Assembly: GCF_022814865.1 (NCBI RefSeq)
Contig: NZ_JAKVRD010000006.1
Coordinates: 62,001-126,000 of the forward strand
Reading direction: 5' to 3'
DNA length: 64,000 nt
DNA from: Shimia aestuarii
GTDB lineage: Bacteria > Pseudomonadota > Alphaproteobacteria > Rhodobacterales > Rhodobacteraceae
Of this stretch, positions 40,299 to 48,715 are shown in pieces. A program made the translations under genes and the position numbers. Positions within the stretch are counted from its first letter, which is position 1; every line of letters starts with the position of its first letter. The notes beneath the pieces were generated by a model that saw only the letters and a program-made list of their open reading frames with translations, was not told the DNA's origin and made no database searches.

Positions 40299-40320
40299 CA
40301 GGATTTTCCAGAAAATCCTG
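40299..40320. repeat. 22-base hairpin next to the 24-bp palindrome
   Basis: CAGGATTTTC and GAAAATCCTG flank two bases (CA). The hairpin lies between ppx/gppA and rlmE, 20 bp before the rlmE start. Paired palindromes of this AT-centred type resemble small dispersed intergenic repeats; only one copy of each is seen in this window. Confidence 0.55.
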
Positions 40321-40340
40321 AGACGCGAGAGGATAAGACC

Positions 40341-41057
40341 ATGGCGAAGACACCGAGCGGCAAGAACACATCGGGGCGCGGACAGCGCGACCTGACCGTG
40401 AAGGTCAAGACGGCGCGGGGGCGCAAACTCTCTTCGACGCGGTGGTTGCAGCGTCAACTCAACGATCCTTATGTGAAACGCGCGCAGGCCGAGGGCTATC
40501 GCGGGCGCGCGGCGTTCAAGATCATGGAGCTGGACGACAAGTATCGCTTCCTCGTGCCCGGTGCGCGGGTCGTGGATCTTGGCTGTGCGCCCGGAGGTTG
40601 GTGTCAGGTCGCGGTGAAGCGGGTCAATGCGCTGGCCGAGAAGCCGGGCAAGCGGGTAGGCACGATCCTCGGCGTCGATCTTCAGGAGGTGGAGCCGATC
40701 GCTGGCTGTGAAATCCATCAGCTCGATTTCATGGAAGATGACGCGGATATTCAGGTCAAGGAGTGGCTTGGCGGCAAGGCGGATGTGGTCATGTCGGACA
40801 TGGCGGCGGCCTCATCGGGCCATAAGCAGACCGACCACTTGCGGATCATGGCGCTTTGCGAGGCGGCGGCCTATTTCGCCTTTGACGTGCTCGACGAGGG
40901 CGGCACCTTTGTGGCCAAGGTTCTGGCCGGGGGGGCAGAGGGCGAGTTGCAGAAACTGCTCAAGCAGAAATTTACCAAGGTCGCCAATATGAAGCCACCT
41001 TCGAGCCGCTCGGATTCTTCGGAGAAATTCGTCGTCGCTACCGGGTTCCGGGGCTAG
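40341..41057 (+). CDS. rlmE: 23S rRNA (uridine-2'-O)-methyltransferase
   Basis: A 238-residue FtsJ/RrmJ enzyme that 2'-O-methylates a uridine (U2552 in E. coli numbering) of the 23S rRNA A-loop late in ribosome assembly. The SAM motif is [15 protein letters not shown] (about residues 74-88). The catalytic Lys-Asp-Lys-Glu set is visible in [35 protein letters not shown] and [10 protein letters not shown]. The first 40 residues are basic, probably RNA-binding. The ATG is preceded by GAGAGGATAAG. Assignment is secure. Confidence 0.94.
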   Translation: MAKTPSGKNTSGRGQRDLTVKVKTARGRKLSSTRWLQRQLNDPYVKRAQAEGYRGRAAFKIMELDDKYRFLVPGARVVDLGCAPGGWCQVAVKRVNALAEKPGKRVGTILGVDLQEVEPIAGCEIHQLDFMEDDADIQVKEWLGGKADVVMSDMAAASSGHKQTDHLRIMALCEAAAYFAFDVLDEGGTFVAKVLAGGAEGELQKLLKQKFTKVANMKPPSSRSDSSEKFVVATGFRG

Positions 41058-41254
41058 CCCGCACGGCGCAATGACTGACTGGCGAGATCGCGAAACGCCG
41101 TGAGCTTGGCCGTGGTGAGCGGCGTGTCTTCTTCCGGTGCAAGGCGCGGGGGGCAGGCCTCATGCGCTTGTTCATCCTGACGAATCAATTCGAACAGACG
41201 CGCGTGGCGTGGAGGTTGGGCAGGTACAAACCTGTCCCGCATGACATGTTGCAT
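41054..41254 (-). CDS. Possible small protein of unknown function
   Basis: A 66-codon frame reading [20 protein letters not shown] onward and ending in RRAG, antisense-convergent with the rlmE stop. Its third codon positions are mostly G or C, as in real genes here, which is the main argument. There is no clear ribosome-binding site and I recognise no domain. The frame extends upstream to 41425. The rest of the region up to 41502 shows nothing else of note apart from the AAGGAG site of the next gene. Confidence 0.35.
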   Translation of the reverse strand: MQHVMRDRFVPAQPPRHARLFELIRQDEQAHEACPPRLAPEEDTPLTTAKLTAFRDLASQSLRRAG

Positions 41255-41502
41255 GGGCAGCGATCCCGAAATGGCAATTGACGCGAGCAGACGCGATAGG
41301 CCGTAAAGATCGGTTAAGAGCAGGGCAAAAAGGGCTCTGAAATGTGCCTTTTTCAAGGAAACTGCGGTGATGCCCGCCAGCGTCCGGCAAGGAATTGCCC
41401 AAAATGTCGCATTCGCACTCGGCAAGGCGGATATGGCGCGTTACACTTTTGCCAGAGCGTGCCCCGACGGGTGTGAACGGGGCGCCATCACAAGGAGTTT
41501 CC

Positions 41503-42369
41503 ATGCGCTATCACAAGCCCGCGTCTTTCGCGCAAGCCATTGATATCGCCAGCACATCCGAAGGGATCACACGGTTCCTCGCCGGTGGCACGGATGTGTT
41601 GGTACAACTGAGAGCAGACATTGTCTCGCCGGATGATCTTATCGACATCAAGCATATTTCCGGGGTCCGCGAGATCACCAAACGCGCCGATGGCGGCTAT
41701 GATATTGGCATTGCCGTGAGTGGCGCGGAAATGAGCGAAGACGACGTGCTCATGGCCGATTGGCCGGGGCTCGTCGAGGCCATGGACCTGATCGGCTCGA
41801 CTCAGGTGCAGGGGCGCGCGACGCTTGTCGGCAATCTTTGCAATGCCTCACCGGCGGCGGATTCCGTGCCTGCGATGATCGCCGCGGGGGTGACGCTCAC
41901 CGTCGAGGGACCGACCGGCGCACGCGAGGTTGCGGTCGAGGATATCCCGACCGGACCGGGCAAGACAGCGCTCGAAAAGGGCGAAATGATCACCAAGGTG
42001 CATGTCCCGGCGCGCGGCGAGAACGCGGGCGATGCCTATCTGCGGTTCATCCCGCGCACCGAGATGGATATTGCGGTTGTGGGCTGTGGTGTGAACCTGC
42101 GCCTCGAGGGCGACACGATCACCGAGGCACGCGTCGCGCTTGGTGCCGTGGCCCCGGTAGCGGCACTGGTGCCGGAGGCGGCCAAGGCGCTCATCGGAAC
42201 GACGCTTGACGAGGCCGCACTTGCTGCACTGGCCAAGGCGGCGCAGGAGGCCTGCAACCCGATTGACGACAAACGCGGCACGATTGCCTTCCGCACGGAC
42301 GTGGCCGGTGTGTTGGCGCAGCGCGCGGCAAAGATCGCCTATGCGCGGGCGAAAGGAGAGACGAAATGA
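41503..42369 (+). CDS. Molybdenum hydroxylase FAD-binding subunit (CoxM-type)
   Basis: A 288-residue FAD subunit of the xanthine-dehydrogenase family. ITRFLAGGTDVLVQLRADIV (about residues 24-43) is the first FAD motif and ATLVGNLCNASPAADSVPAM (about 107-126) the second; the C-terminal CO_deh_flav domain follows. It passes electrons from the iron-sulfur subunit to NAD or a quinone. The ATG at 41503 has AAGGAG six bases upstream. The order medium-small-large is that of coxMSL operons, and its stop overlaps the small-subunit ATG (ATGA). The substrate is set by the large subunit. Confidence 0.9.
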   Translation: MRYHKPASFAQAIDIASTSEGITRFLAGGTDVLVQLRADIVSPDDLIDIKHISGVREITKRADGGYDIGIAVSGAEMSEDDVLMADWPGLVEAMDLIGSTQVQGRATLVGNLCNASPAADSVPAMIAAGVTLTVEGPTGAREVAVEDIPTGPGKTALEKGEMITKVHVPARGENAGDAYLRFIPRTEMDIAVVGCGVNLRLEGDTITEARVALGAVAPVAALVPEAAKALIGTTLDEAALAALAKAAQEACNPIDDKRGTIAFRTDVAGVLAQRAAKIAYARAKGETK

Positions 42370-42845
42370 GCTTGGTTCATGTGACCACGAAAGTGAACGG
42401 CGACGAGGCGGAATTCCTGTGCGAACCGCGAGAGACACTTCTTGACGTGCTGCGCGACCGGCTTGGTCTCACGGGATCGAAAGAAGGCTGTGGCACCGGC
42501 GATTGCGGGGCGTGCAGCGTTACAATCGACGGGCGGCTTGTGAGCTCGTGTCTTGTTCTTGGCGTCGAGGCCGAGGGCAAGGAGATCGCGACCATCGAGG
42601 GCATGGCACAGGGCGAGGCCCTGCACCCGCTTCAGCGCAAGTTCATCGAACATGCGGCGCTACAATGCGGGTTCTGCACGCCGGGCATCCTTGTCGCGGC
42701 AAAATCGCTTCTCGAAAAAGACCCGGACCCGAGCGAGGAGGACATCCGCTATTGGCTGGCGGGGAACCTCTGCCGCTGCACGGGGTATGACAAGATCGTG
42801 CGCGCCGTACAGGACGCGGCGAAAGAAATGCGGGAGGGCGTGTGA
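42366..42845 (+). CDS. Molybdenum hydroxylase [2Fe-2S] subunit (CoxS-type)
   Basis: A 159-residue subunit carrying two 2Fe-2S clusters. The plant-ferredoxin-type cluster ligands are in GCGTGDCGACSVTIDG with a further Cys in SSCLVLG; the second cluster ligands are in CGFCTPGILVA and NLCRCTGYDKIV. It connects the molybdenum centre to the FAD subunit. Both ends overlap the neighbouring genes by a few bases, so the three subunits are co-translated. Confidence 0.93.
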   Translation: MSLVHVTTKVNGDEAEFLCEPRETLLDVLRDRLGLTGSKEGCGTGDCGACSVTIDGRLVSSCLVLGVEAEGKEIATIEGMAQGEALHPLQRKFIEHAALQCGFCTPGILVAAKSLLEKDPDPSEEDIRYWLAGNLCRCTGYDKIVRAVQDAAKEMREGV

Positions 42846-45079
42846 TGGCCTTTGATCAGGAAAAAGACCAGTTCCGCGTGCTTGGCACGCGACCAGACCG
42901 CCCGGATGGGCTCGACAAGGTGACGGGCAAGGCGCGCTATGGCGCGGATATGTCGGCCTCGGGAATGCTGCATGGCGCTATCGTGCGCAGCCCGCATGCG
43001 CATGCGCGCATCGTCAAGATCGACGCCAGCAAAGCGCTGGCCATGAAGGGGGTGAAGGCCGTGGTGACGCGGGCCGATTTCCCGGATGGGCAGAAAGGCG
43101 AAGACTGGAACATCATGGAAAACTGCATGGCGGGCGAACGGGCGCTCTATGACGGGCACGCGGTCGCAGCCGTTGCGGCGACGACGCCGTGGCTTGCCCG
43201 CGATGCGGCCAAGGCGGTCGAGGTCGAATATGAGATTCTGCCGCATGTGACGGATGTCGATAAGGCCATGCAAGACGGCGCGCCGGTGATCCGCGAGGGC
43301 GCGGCGAACTATTCGGTGCCAGAGGGCATGCATCCGAATGTCGTCCGCTTCATCGAATTCGGCCATGGCGATGTGGAGAAGGGCTTTGAAGAGGCCGATG
43401 TCGTCATGGAGAACTCCTATACGACCGAGGCGACGCACCAGGGGTATATCGAGCCGCATGCCTGTCTTGCACAGATGGGCAGCGACGGGCGCGGCGAACT
43501 TTGGTGCTGCACCCAAGGGCATTGGTTCGTGCGGCGCATGTCGGCGGCCTGCCTTGGGATCGAGGTCAGCAAGCTGCGGGTGACGCCTTCGGAGATCGGC
43601 GGCGGCTTTGGCGGCAAGACGACGGTGTTCATCGACCCGGTGGCGCTCGCGCTCAGCCGCAAGGCGGATCGGCCGGTGAAGATCGTGATGAGCCGCGAAG
43701 AGGTTCTGCGCGCGACAGGCCCGACAGCGGCGGCAAGCATGGACGTCAAGATCGGCATGACCAAGGACGGCAAGATGACCGCCGGCAAGGCCGTGTTCCG
43801 TATGACGGGTGGCGCCTTTCCGATGGCGCCGGTGGATTCGGCGCTGGCCTGTGCCTTTGCCTGCTATGACCTCGAGAACGTCCAGCACGAGGGCTATGAC
43901 GTGATGTCGAACCGCCCGAAACAGGCGGCGTATCGCGCGCCGGGTTCGCCCATGGCGGCGTTCGCGGTTGAGAGTCTTGTCGACGAGATGTGCCGCGAGC
44001 TGAAGCTTGATCCGCTTGAGGTCCGGCTCAAGAACGCGGCCAAAGAAGGGACGAAATCGAGCGCGGGGCCGACCTATCCGCGGATCGGTCTTGTCGAGAC
44101 GCTCGAGGCGGCCAAGGCGCATCCGCATTTCACGGCGCCACTCGGACCTAATCAAGGGCGTGGGATTGCCTCTGGGTATTGGATGAACTGGGGCGGAGAA
44201 ACCTCTGTTTCCCTTGCGCTTTCCGAAGATGGCACCGTGACGGTTTCGGTCGGCACGCCAGATATCGGCGGCTCGCGCGCTTCCGTCGCGATGATGGCGG
44301 CCGAGGCGCTTGGCGTCGAATATGAAGACGTGCGCGTCAACGTGGTCGAGACGGGTGCGCTTGGCGTCAACGAGCCGACACATGGCAGCCGTGCGACCTT
44401 TGCCACCGGGCTTGCCACGATCGAGGCCGCGACGCAGGCAAAGAAAACGCTCTGTGAACGCGCGGCGGCGAAATGGGGCATCGATGCCGAGGCGGTGATC
44501 TGGGAAGATGGCTGTGCCAAGCCCTCGGGGCCGAACGCAGGCGAGTTCCCACCGCTCAGCATTGGCGAGATTTGCGCCAAGATGGGCCGCACAGGCGGGC
44601 CGATCTCGGGCCACTTTGAAGCCACGCCGATGGGCTTTGGCGGCAGTTTCGGCACCCATATCGTCGATGTCGAGGTGGACCCCGAGACCGGGCACACAAG
44701 CGTCGTGCGCTACACGGTGGTACAGGATGCCGGGAAAGCGATTCACCCGTCCTATGTCGAGGGCCAGTTCCAAGGTGGCGCGGCGCAGGGCATCGGCTGG
44801 GCGCTGAACGAGGAGTATATCTATGGCGAGGATGGGCGGCTTCAGAACCCGATCTTCCTTGATTACCGCGTTCCCGTAGCCTCGGACCTGCCGATGATCG
44901 ATACGGTGATTGTCGAAGTGCCGAACCCCGGCCATCCCTATGGTGTGCGCGGCGTCGGGGAGACAGGGATCACGCCACCGCTTCCGGCGATTGCCAACGC
45001 GGTCGCGGATGCAACGGGTCAGCGGCTTCGCGGCTTGCCGGTTTCGCCTCCAAAAATCCTCGCGGCGATAAAGGGTTAG
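42845..45079 (+). CDS. Molybdenum hydroxylase molybdopterin-binding large subunit
   Basis: A 744-residue xanthine-oxidase-family catalytic subunit. Motifs are LGTRPDRPDGLDKVTGKARY at the start, EIGGGFGGKTTVFIDPVALA at the molybdopterin site, and the catalytic Glu in GVRGVGETGITPPLPA near the end. The active-site loop reads AAYRAPGSPMAAFAVE, without the Cys of form I CO dehydrogenase (AYRCSFR type), so this is not a classical CO dehydrogenase; hydroxylation of an aromatic, N-heterocyclic or aldehyde substrate is likelier. Start may be the ATG at 42845 or the GTG just before it. A MoaD-like gene follows after 5 bp. The substrate is not predictable. Confidence 0.9.
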   Translation: MAFDQEKDQFRVLGTRPDRPDGLDKVTGKARYGADMSASGMLHGAIVRSPHAHARIVKIDASKALAMKGVKAVVTRADFPDGQKGEDWNIMENCMAGERALYDGHAVAAVAATTPWLARDAAKAVEVEYEILPHVTDVDKAMQDGAPVIREGAANYSVPEGMHPNVVRFIEFGHGDVEKGFEEADVVMENSYTTEATHQGYIEPHACLAQMGSDGRGELWCCTQGHWFVRRMSAACLGIEVSKLRVTPSEIGGGFGGKTTVFIDPVALALSRKADRPVKIVMSREEVLRATGPTAAASMDVKIGMTKDGKMTAGKAVFRMTGGAFPMAPVDSALACAFACYDLENVQHEGYDVMSNRPKQAAYRAPGSPMAAFAVESLVDEMCRELKLDPLEVRLKNAAKEGTKSSAGPTYPRIGLVETLEAAKAHPHFTAPLGPNQGRGIASGYWMNWGGETSVSLALSEDGTVTVSVGTPDIGGSRASVAMMAAEALGVEYEDVRVNVVETGALGVNEPTHGSRATFATGLATIEAATQAKKTLCERAAAKWGIDAEAVIWEDGCAKPSGPNAGEFPPLSIGEICAKMGRTGGPISGHFEATPMGFGGSFGTHIVDVEVDPETGHTSVVRYTVVQDAGKAIHPSYVEGQFQGGAAQGIGWALNEEYIYGEDGRLQNPIFLDYRVPVASDLPMIDTVIVEVPNPGHPYGVRGVGETGITPPLPAIANAVADATGQRLRGLPVSPPKILAAIKG

Positions 45080-45084
45080 AAACC

Positions 45085-45330
45085 ATGGTTGATGTGACAC
45101 TCTGGTCCAGCATGCGGCGTTTTGCCGACGGGCAAGAGACCGTCAGCGTCGCCGGAAACACGGTTGGCGAGGTTCTGCAGAACCTCGTCACCAGCTATCC
45201 GGGCCTTGAGCCGGTGATCGAAGACGGCGCGTCGCTTGCCGTGAATGGCGAGTATGCGGGCGACAGCCTCCAGATGGAAATCAAAGAGGGCGACGAAGTC
45301 TTTCTGCTTCAGCGGGTCAGGGGCGGATAA
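45085..45330 (+). CDS. MoaD/ThiS-like ubiquitin-fold sulfur carrier
   Basis: An 81-residue beta-grasp protein that ends in RVRGG; the C-terminal Gly-Gly is the thiocarboxylation site of MoaD and ThiS. SLAVNGEYAGDSLQMEIKEG and DEVFLLQ match the fold. MoaD carries sulfur into molybdopterin with MoaE. Its place directly behind a molybdenum hydroxylase operon, away from moaE or other cofactor genes, suggests a dedicated or accessory carrier for this enzyme's cofactor. It is 5 bp after the large subunit, so surely co-transcribed. Confidence 0.8.
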   Translation: MVDVTLWSSMRRFADGQETVSVAGNTVGEVLQNLVTSYPGLEPVIEDGASLAVNGEYAGDSLQMEIKEGDEVFLLQRVRGG

Positions 45331-45387
45331 AAAGCCATAACCGACCGCTCTTATGCAGTCGTTTTCTTGAACCATGTCAGGAAGTTA

Positions 45388-45477
45388 TGGCGGAGAGACA
45401 GGGATTCGAACCCTGGGTCCCCGTGAAGGGACAACGGTTTTCGAGACCGCCCCGTTCGACCACTCCGGCACCTCTCC
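45388..45477 (-). tRNA. tRNA-Ser (anticodon CGA)
   Basis: On the minus strand the sequence starts GGAGAGG, pairs with TCTCTCC at the 3' end, and has discriminator G followed by an encoded CCA (45388-45390). The anticodon arm is GCGGT, loop CTCGAAA, ACCGT, giving anticodon CGA at 45441-45443, which reads UCG. A long variable arm (GTCCC-TTCAC-GGGGAC) and the T-loop GGTTCGAATCC are as expected for a class II serine tRNA. Confidence 0.95.
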
Positions 45478-45598
45478 GCGGGGGTCTGTGGAGGCGTCGT
45501 TTAATGATCTTTCGCAGGGGGTGCAAGGGGGGTTTTGACATTGTTTGAGAATTCCTGTGCGATAGGCTCATACAAGCTCTGAACGGAGGGTAAGACAC

Positions 45599-46444
45599 AT
45601 GATGCTACGGGTTTTCCTTGGACGCCTATTGTCGCTTGGGGTCGTGAGTTGTTTCACCCTTGCGATCATGGTCTTGCCGGCGCGTGCCGCGGACCGGGCC
45701 AATATTGAAGCGTTTCTCACAACGACGGGCTTTGATGTGGCAATCGAGTCCATCGCGCTCTCGGCGGAAAGCGCGCCAGAGATGCTTGGCCTCGATGCGA
45801 GCGATTTCGGCATTGAATGGAAACGCGTCTCGGAAGAGGTCTTTGACCCGGCGATGATGCGGGAGCGGGCGATGGATATCCTTGAGGAAACGCTTGAGGA
45901 TGATCTGCTCGACCACGTGGCGGCCTTTTATGCGAGCCCGCTTGGCGCGGAGCTTGTCGCGGCGGAGAACGATTCGCATATGGCAGACGAGGACCACAAG
46001 CGCGAAGCAGGCAAGGCGCTGGTTGCGGAGATGGTGGTCGACGGGGCGGGGCGGATCGACCTGCTTGAACGCATGAACCATGCCATTGACCCCAATGACG
46101 TTGGCCCGCGGGCCGCGCAGGAAATCCAAATCCGGTTCTTGCTCGCCGCGTCCTATGCCGGGGTGATCGAGCTTCGGATGGACGAAGCCGGATTGCGCGC
46201 GGCCTTAAAGGAAAGCGAAGGCGCGTTGCGGCGCGACATGGCGGCCTCGGCCCTTGTCAGCGCGGCATATACCTATCGCGCGTTCTCGGATGAGGACATC
46301 CGGACCTATGCCGAGGCGCTTGAAGACCCGCGTATGCAGACGGTCTATGAGCTCATGAATGCGGTGCATTACGACATTATGATCAACCGGTTTGAAGCAC
46401 TGGCCGGGCGCATGGGCGATCTGAGTCCGGGCGAAGAGCTCTGA
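45599..46444 (+). CDS. Exported DUF2059-domain protein
   Basis: A 281-residue protein with a signal peptide (about residues 1-30, ending ARA) and a helical body. The segment LEDDLLDHVAAFYASPLGAE near residue 100 is the DUF2059 signature; a related repeat follows in the second half (AYTYRAFSDEDIRTYAEALE). Function is unknown; it is probably periplasmic. GGAGGG precedes two adjacent ATGs. It stands alone between the tRNA and a convergent GFA gene. Confidence 0.8.
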   Translation: MMLRVFLGRLLSLGVVSCFTLAIMVLPARAADRANIEAFLTTTGFDVAIESIALSAESAPEMLGLDASDFGIEWKRVSEEVFDPAMMRERAMDILEETLEDDLLDHVAAFYASPLGAELVAAENDSHMADEDHKREAGKALVAEMVVDGAGRIDLLERMNHAIDPNDVGPRAAQEIQIRFLLAASYAGVIELRMDEAGLRAALKESEGALRRDMAASALVSAAYTYRAFSDEDIRTYAEALEDPRMQTVYELMNAVHYDIMINRFEALAGRMGDLSPGEEL

Positions 46445-46446
46445 CC

Positions 46447-46818
46447 CTAGCCGCGATTGCGTCGGAACCGGTCGGTCACGGGGAAGGGCGGTAGCCAAGT
46501 CTCGCGCCGCTCGGTCCATGTTTCATAGTCAGGCAAGAAACGATCGGGTTCATCAAGCGCGCCGAGATGGATTTCGACCTCATCGCCCGTCCGGGCAAAG
46601 ACAGATGAGCCACAGTGCGGACAAAATGCGCGGCCCTCATAGGCGCGCGTCTCACCGGTGATCGTCACTGCGCGCGCGGGAAAGATCGCGGCAGCGTAGA
46701 ATAGGGCGCCATGATGTTTGCGACAGTCGAGACAATGGCAGATTCCGGTACGATCCGGCGCACCATGGGCGACAAAGCGTACCTTGCCACAGAGACATCC
46801 GCCTTCGACCTGTTCCAT
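46447..46818 (-). CDS. GFA-family (glutathione-dependent formaldehyde-activating-like) zinc protein
   Basis: A 123-residue protein with the family's zinc-binding cysteines: GGCLCGKVRF at the start, CHCLDCRKHHGALF, and FCPHCGSSVFAR. The name comes from one glutathione-formaldehyde enzyme; most family members have unknown substrates. It is convergent with the DUF2059 gene (2 bp apart) and divergent from rplU. Confidence 0.87.
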   Translation of the reverse strand: MEQVEGGCLCGKVRFVAHGAPDRTGICHCLDCRKHHGALFYAAAIFPARAVTITGETRAYEGRAFCPHCGSSVFARTGDEVEIHLGALDEPDRFLPDYETWTERRETWLPPFPVTDRFRRNRG

Positions 46819-46913
46819 CGGCTTTTCCTTCGACTTCTCTCATGGGGCAGTCTATAGAGACGGGCGCGTTTTACCATCCATCGTCCCGGCTGCGGAAAGC
46901 GGTAAGTTATCCC

Positions 46914-46942
46914 TTGACAGTCGGGCCGATGCACAGGATAAG
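46914..46942 (+). promoter_or_regulatory. Putative sigma-70 promoter for rplU-rpmA
   Basis: TTGACA and GATAAG are separated by 17 bases, about 150 bp upstream of the rplU start. The -35 box is a perfect consensus. No other -35-like hexamer of this quality is in the divergent region. Confidence 0.6.
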
Positions 46943-47094
46943 CGCGCAATCCGGCGTAAGGACCTCCTTGCGCCGTGTTTTGTTGAAACTACGTCCGGGC
47001 CAGATTGCCCACAAGGACGCGCGGTTCGAGGCGGCAACAGCCACAAACACCCGGATGGGGGCCACAGAACGCGGCAAACGCAAAGGAATAGGGC

Positions 47095-47730
47095 ATGTTC
47101 GCAGTCCTCAAGACCGGCGGCAAGCAGTACAAGGTACAGGCAGGCGATATCCTGCGTGTCGAAAAACTGGCTGCAGACGCTGGCGAAAAAATCCAATTCA
47201 ACGACATCCTGATGCTCGGCGGTGACAAGACCGTTGTGGGCGCGCCGCTTGTTGATGGCGCCGCTGTTCAGGCTGACGTGATCGACCAGATCAAAGGCGA
47301 GAAGGTCATCAAATTCGTCAAGCGCCGTCGTAAGCACTCGTCGAAGCGCACCGTGGGTCACCGTCAGAAACTGACCCTCGTGAAGATCACCGAGATCCTC
47401 GCATCGGGTGCCGACAAGTCCGGCGTCAAAGCCGCTGTGGGCGCTGGTTCGGTTGCGGGCGTGGCTGTTGCCGCTGCTGCTCCGAAGAAAGCCGCTAAGA
47501 AGCCCGCTGCCAAGAAGGCAGAGGCTCCGGCCGGCGCGGACGACCTCAAGAAGCTCTCGGGTGTTGGCCCGGCACTTGAGAAGAAATTGCTCGAAGCAGG
47601 CGTGACCTCCTTCGCGCAGATCGCGGCCTGGACCGACGCGGATGTTGCCGAGTTCGACGAAAAACTGTCGTTCAAAGGCCGCATCGAGCGCGAAGGCTGG
47701 GTTGAACAGGCCAAAGAACTGGCCAAATAA
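47095..47730 (+). CDS. rplU: 50S ribosomal protein L21 with a C-terminal helix-hairpin-helix extension
   Basis: A 211-residue L21, about twice the usual length. Residues 1-103 are standard L21 ([39 protein letters not shown]). Then comes an Ala/Lys-rich linker (about 110-145) and a helix-hairpin-helix domain containing [20 protein letters not shown] and [20 protein letters not shown]. Such tails occur in L21 of some alphaproteobacteria; their role, perhaps extra rRNA or DNA contact, is not known. It is followed by rpmA after 25 bp, as in most bacteria. Confidence 0.95.
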   Translation: MFAVLKTGGKQYKVQAGDILRVEKLAADAGEKIQFNDILMLGGDKTVVGAPLVDGAAVQADVIDQIKGEKVIKFVKRRRKHSSKRTVGHRQKLTLVKITEILASGADKSGVKAAVGAGSVAGVAVAAAAPKKAAKKPAAKKAEAPAGADDLKKLSGVGPALEKKLLEAGVTSFAQIAAWTDADVAEFDEKLSFKGRIEREGWVEQAKELAK

Positions 47731-47755
47731 GCCGTAGAAACAGGAGACAAGCGAT

Positions 47756-48025
47756 ATGGCACATAAAAAAGCTGGCGGTAGCTCCCGTAACGGACGCGAC
47801 TCTGCGGGTCGTCGCCTCGGCGTCAAGAAATACGGTGGCGAAGTCGTCATCCCTGGCAACATCATCATGCGTCAGCGCGGCACCAAGTGCTGGCCGGGCG
47901 AAGGTGTTGGCATGGGTAAAGACCACACCATCTTTGCGACCGTCGAAGGCAACGTGAAGTTCCACAAAGGCCTCAAGGGCCGCACCTTTATTTCGGTTCT
48001 CCCGGTGGCGGAGGCCGCTGAGTAA
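47756..48025 (+). CDS. rpmA: 50S ribosomal protein L27
   Basis: An 89-residue L27 that begins [20 protein letters not shown], the conserved N-terminus that reaches the peptidyl-transferase centre. The [20 protein letters not shown] core is standard. There is no Firmicutes-type cleavable leader. It is co-transcribed with rplU and followed by a strong intrinsic terminator. Confidence 0.97.
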   Translation: MAHKKAGGSSRNGRDSAGRRLGVKKYGGEVVIPGNIIMRQRGTKCWPGEGVGMGKDHTIFATVEGNVKFHKGLKGRTFISVLPVAEAAE

Positions 48026-48054
48026 GCCGACCTTAAAGGCCATGTGACATTTAG

Positions 48055-48084
48055 GGGATCGGCGTCAAAGCCGGTCCCTTTTTT
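48055..48084 (+). terminator. Intrinsic terminator after rpmA
   Basis: GGGATCGGC and GCCGGTCCC pair as a 9-bp stem (one G-T pair) around a six-base loop, followed directly by six T residues. It ends the rplU-rpmA transcript 29 bp after the rpmA stop. Confidence 0.9.
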
Positions 48085-48108
48085 CATTTTGAGCAGGAGC
48101 CACGTGAT

Positions 48109-48702
48109 ATGACAGTGGCTGTCGTGACATTCACCGCATTTGCCGCGAGCCAGATCGCGACGCCGGGGCCGGCCAATATGGCCCTGATGGCGACGGGCGC
48201 GCGCTATGGGTTTGCCGCAGCCTTGCCGTTTGTCGCCGGGGTGGCGCTTGGCAAGCAGCTCATCATCTGGCCGATCGGGTTCGGGTTGATGTCGCTTGCG
48301 CAGTCAGTGCCGATCCTGTTCGAGGCGCTGAAATGGATTTCGGCGGCGTATATCTGTTGGCTCGCATGGCGGGTCGCGCATCTGCGGCTCGCGCCGGATG
48401 GGGCACAGGTGGGTGACGCACCGGGGTTTCGCGCCGGGCTGATCGTGCATCCCTTGAACCCCAAGGCCTGGGCGATGATCGTCACGGGGTTTGCCAATTT
48501 CGTGACCCCCGGCACGCCGGTCTTGCAGGCAACGGCCACCATCGCCATCTGTCTTCTGGCCTGCCAGATGGTGTTTCACCCGATCTGGACCTTTGCCGGG
48601 GACCGGATTGCGCGCCTCGTCGCAGGGCGTCCGGCAGAAAAGTACCTTATGAGAACACTGGCTGCGTTGACCGTGGCCTCGGTTCTTTATGTGTTGTTTT
48701 GA
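48109..48702 (+). CDS. LysE-family exporter
   Basis: A 197-residue inner-membrane protein with about six helices and the LysE/RhtB pattern: ATPGPANMALMATGARYGF near the start (the PGP motif) and VHPLNPKAWAM near residue 118, which is the conserved NPK segment. Members export amino acids such as lysine, threonine or homoserine lactones. A 13-bp gap separates it from the GNAT gene, so the two are probably co-transcribed. Substrate unknown. Confidence 0.87.
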   Translation: MTVAVVTFTAFAASQIATPGPANMALMATGARYGFAAALPFVAGVALGKQLIIWPIGFGLMSLAQSVPILFEALKWISAAYICWLAWRVAHLRLAPDGAQVGDAPGFRAGLIVHPLNPKAWAMIVTGFANFVTPGTPVLQATATIAICLLACQMVFHPIWTFAGDRIARLVAGRPAEKYLMRTLAALTVASVLYVLF

Positions 48703-48715
48703 GGAGGGCACACAT

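Noticed and set aside
41395-41502. Longer N-terminus for the FAD-binding subunit
   Set aside because: The upstream part is not conserved in the family, and AAGGAG lies right before the ATG at 41503.
42749-45100. A 783-codon open frame on the minus strand opposite the molybdenum hydroxylase large subunit
   Set aside because: It is a shadow of the GC-rich third positions of the real gene; its translation is rich in Arg and His with no recognisable domain, while the plus strand has a full enzyme.
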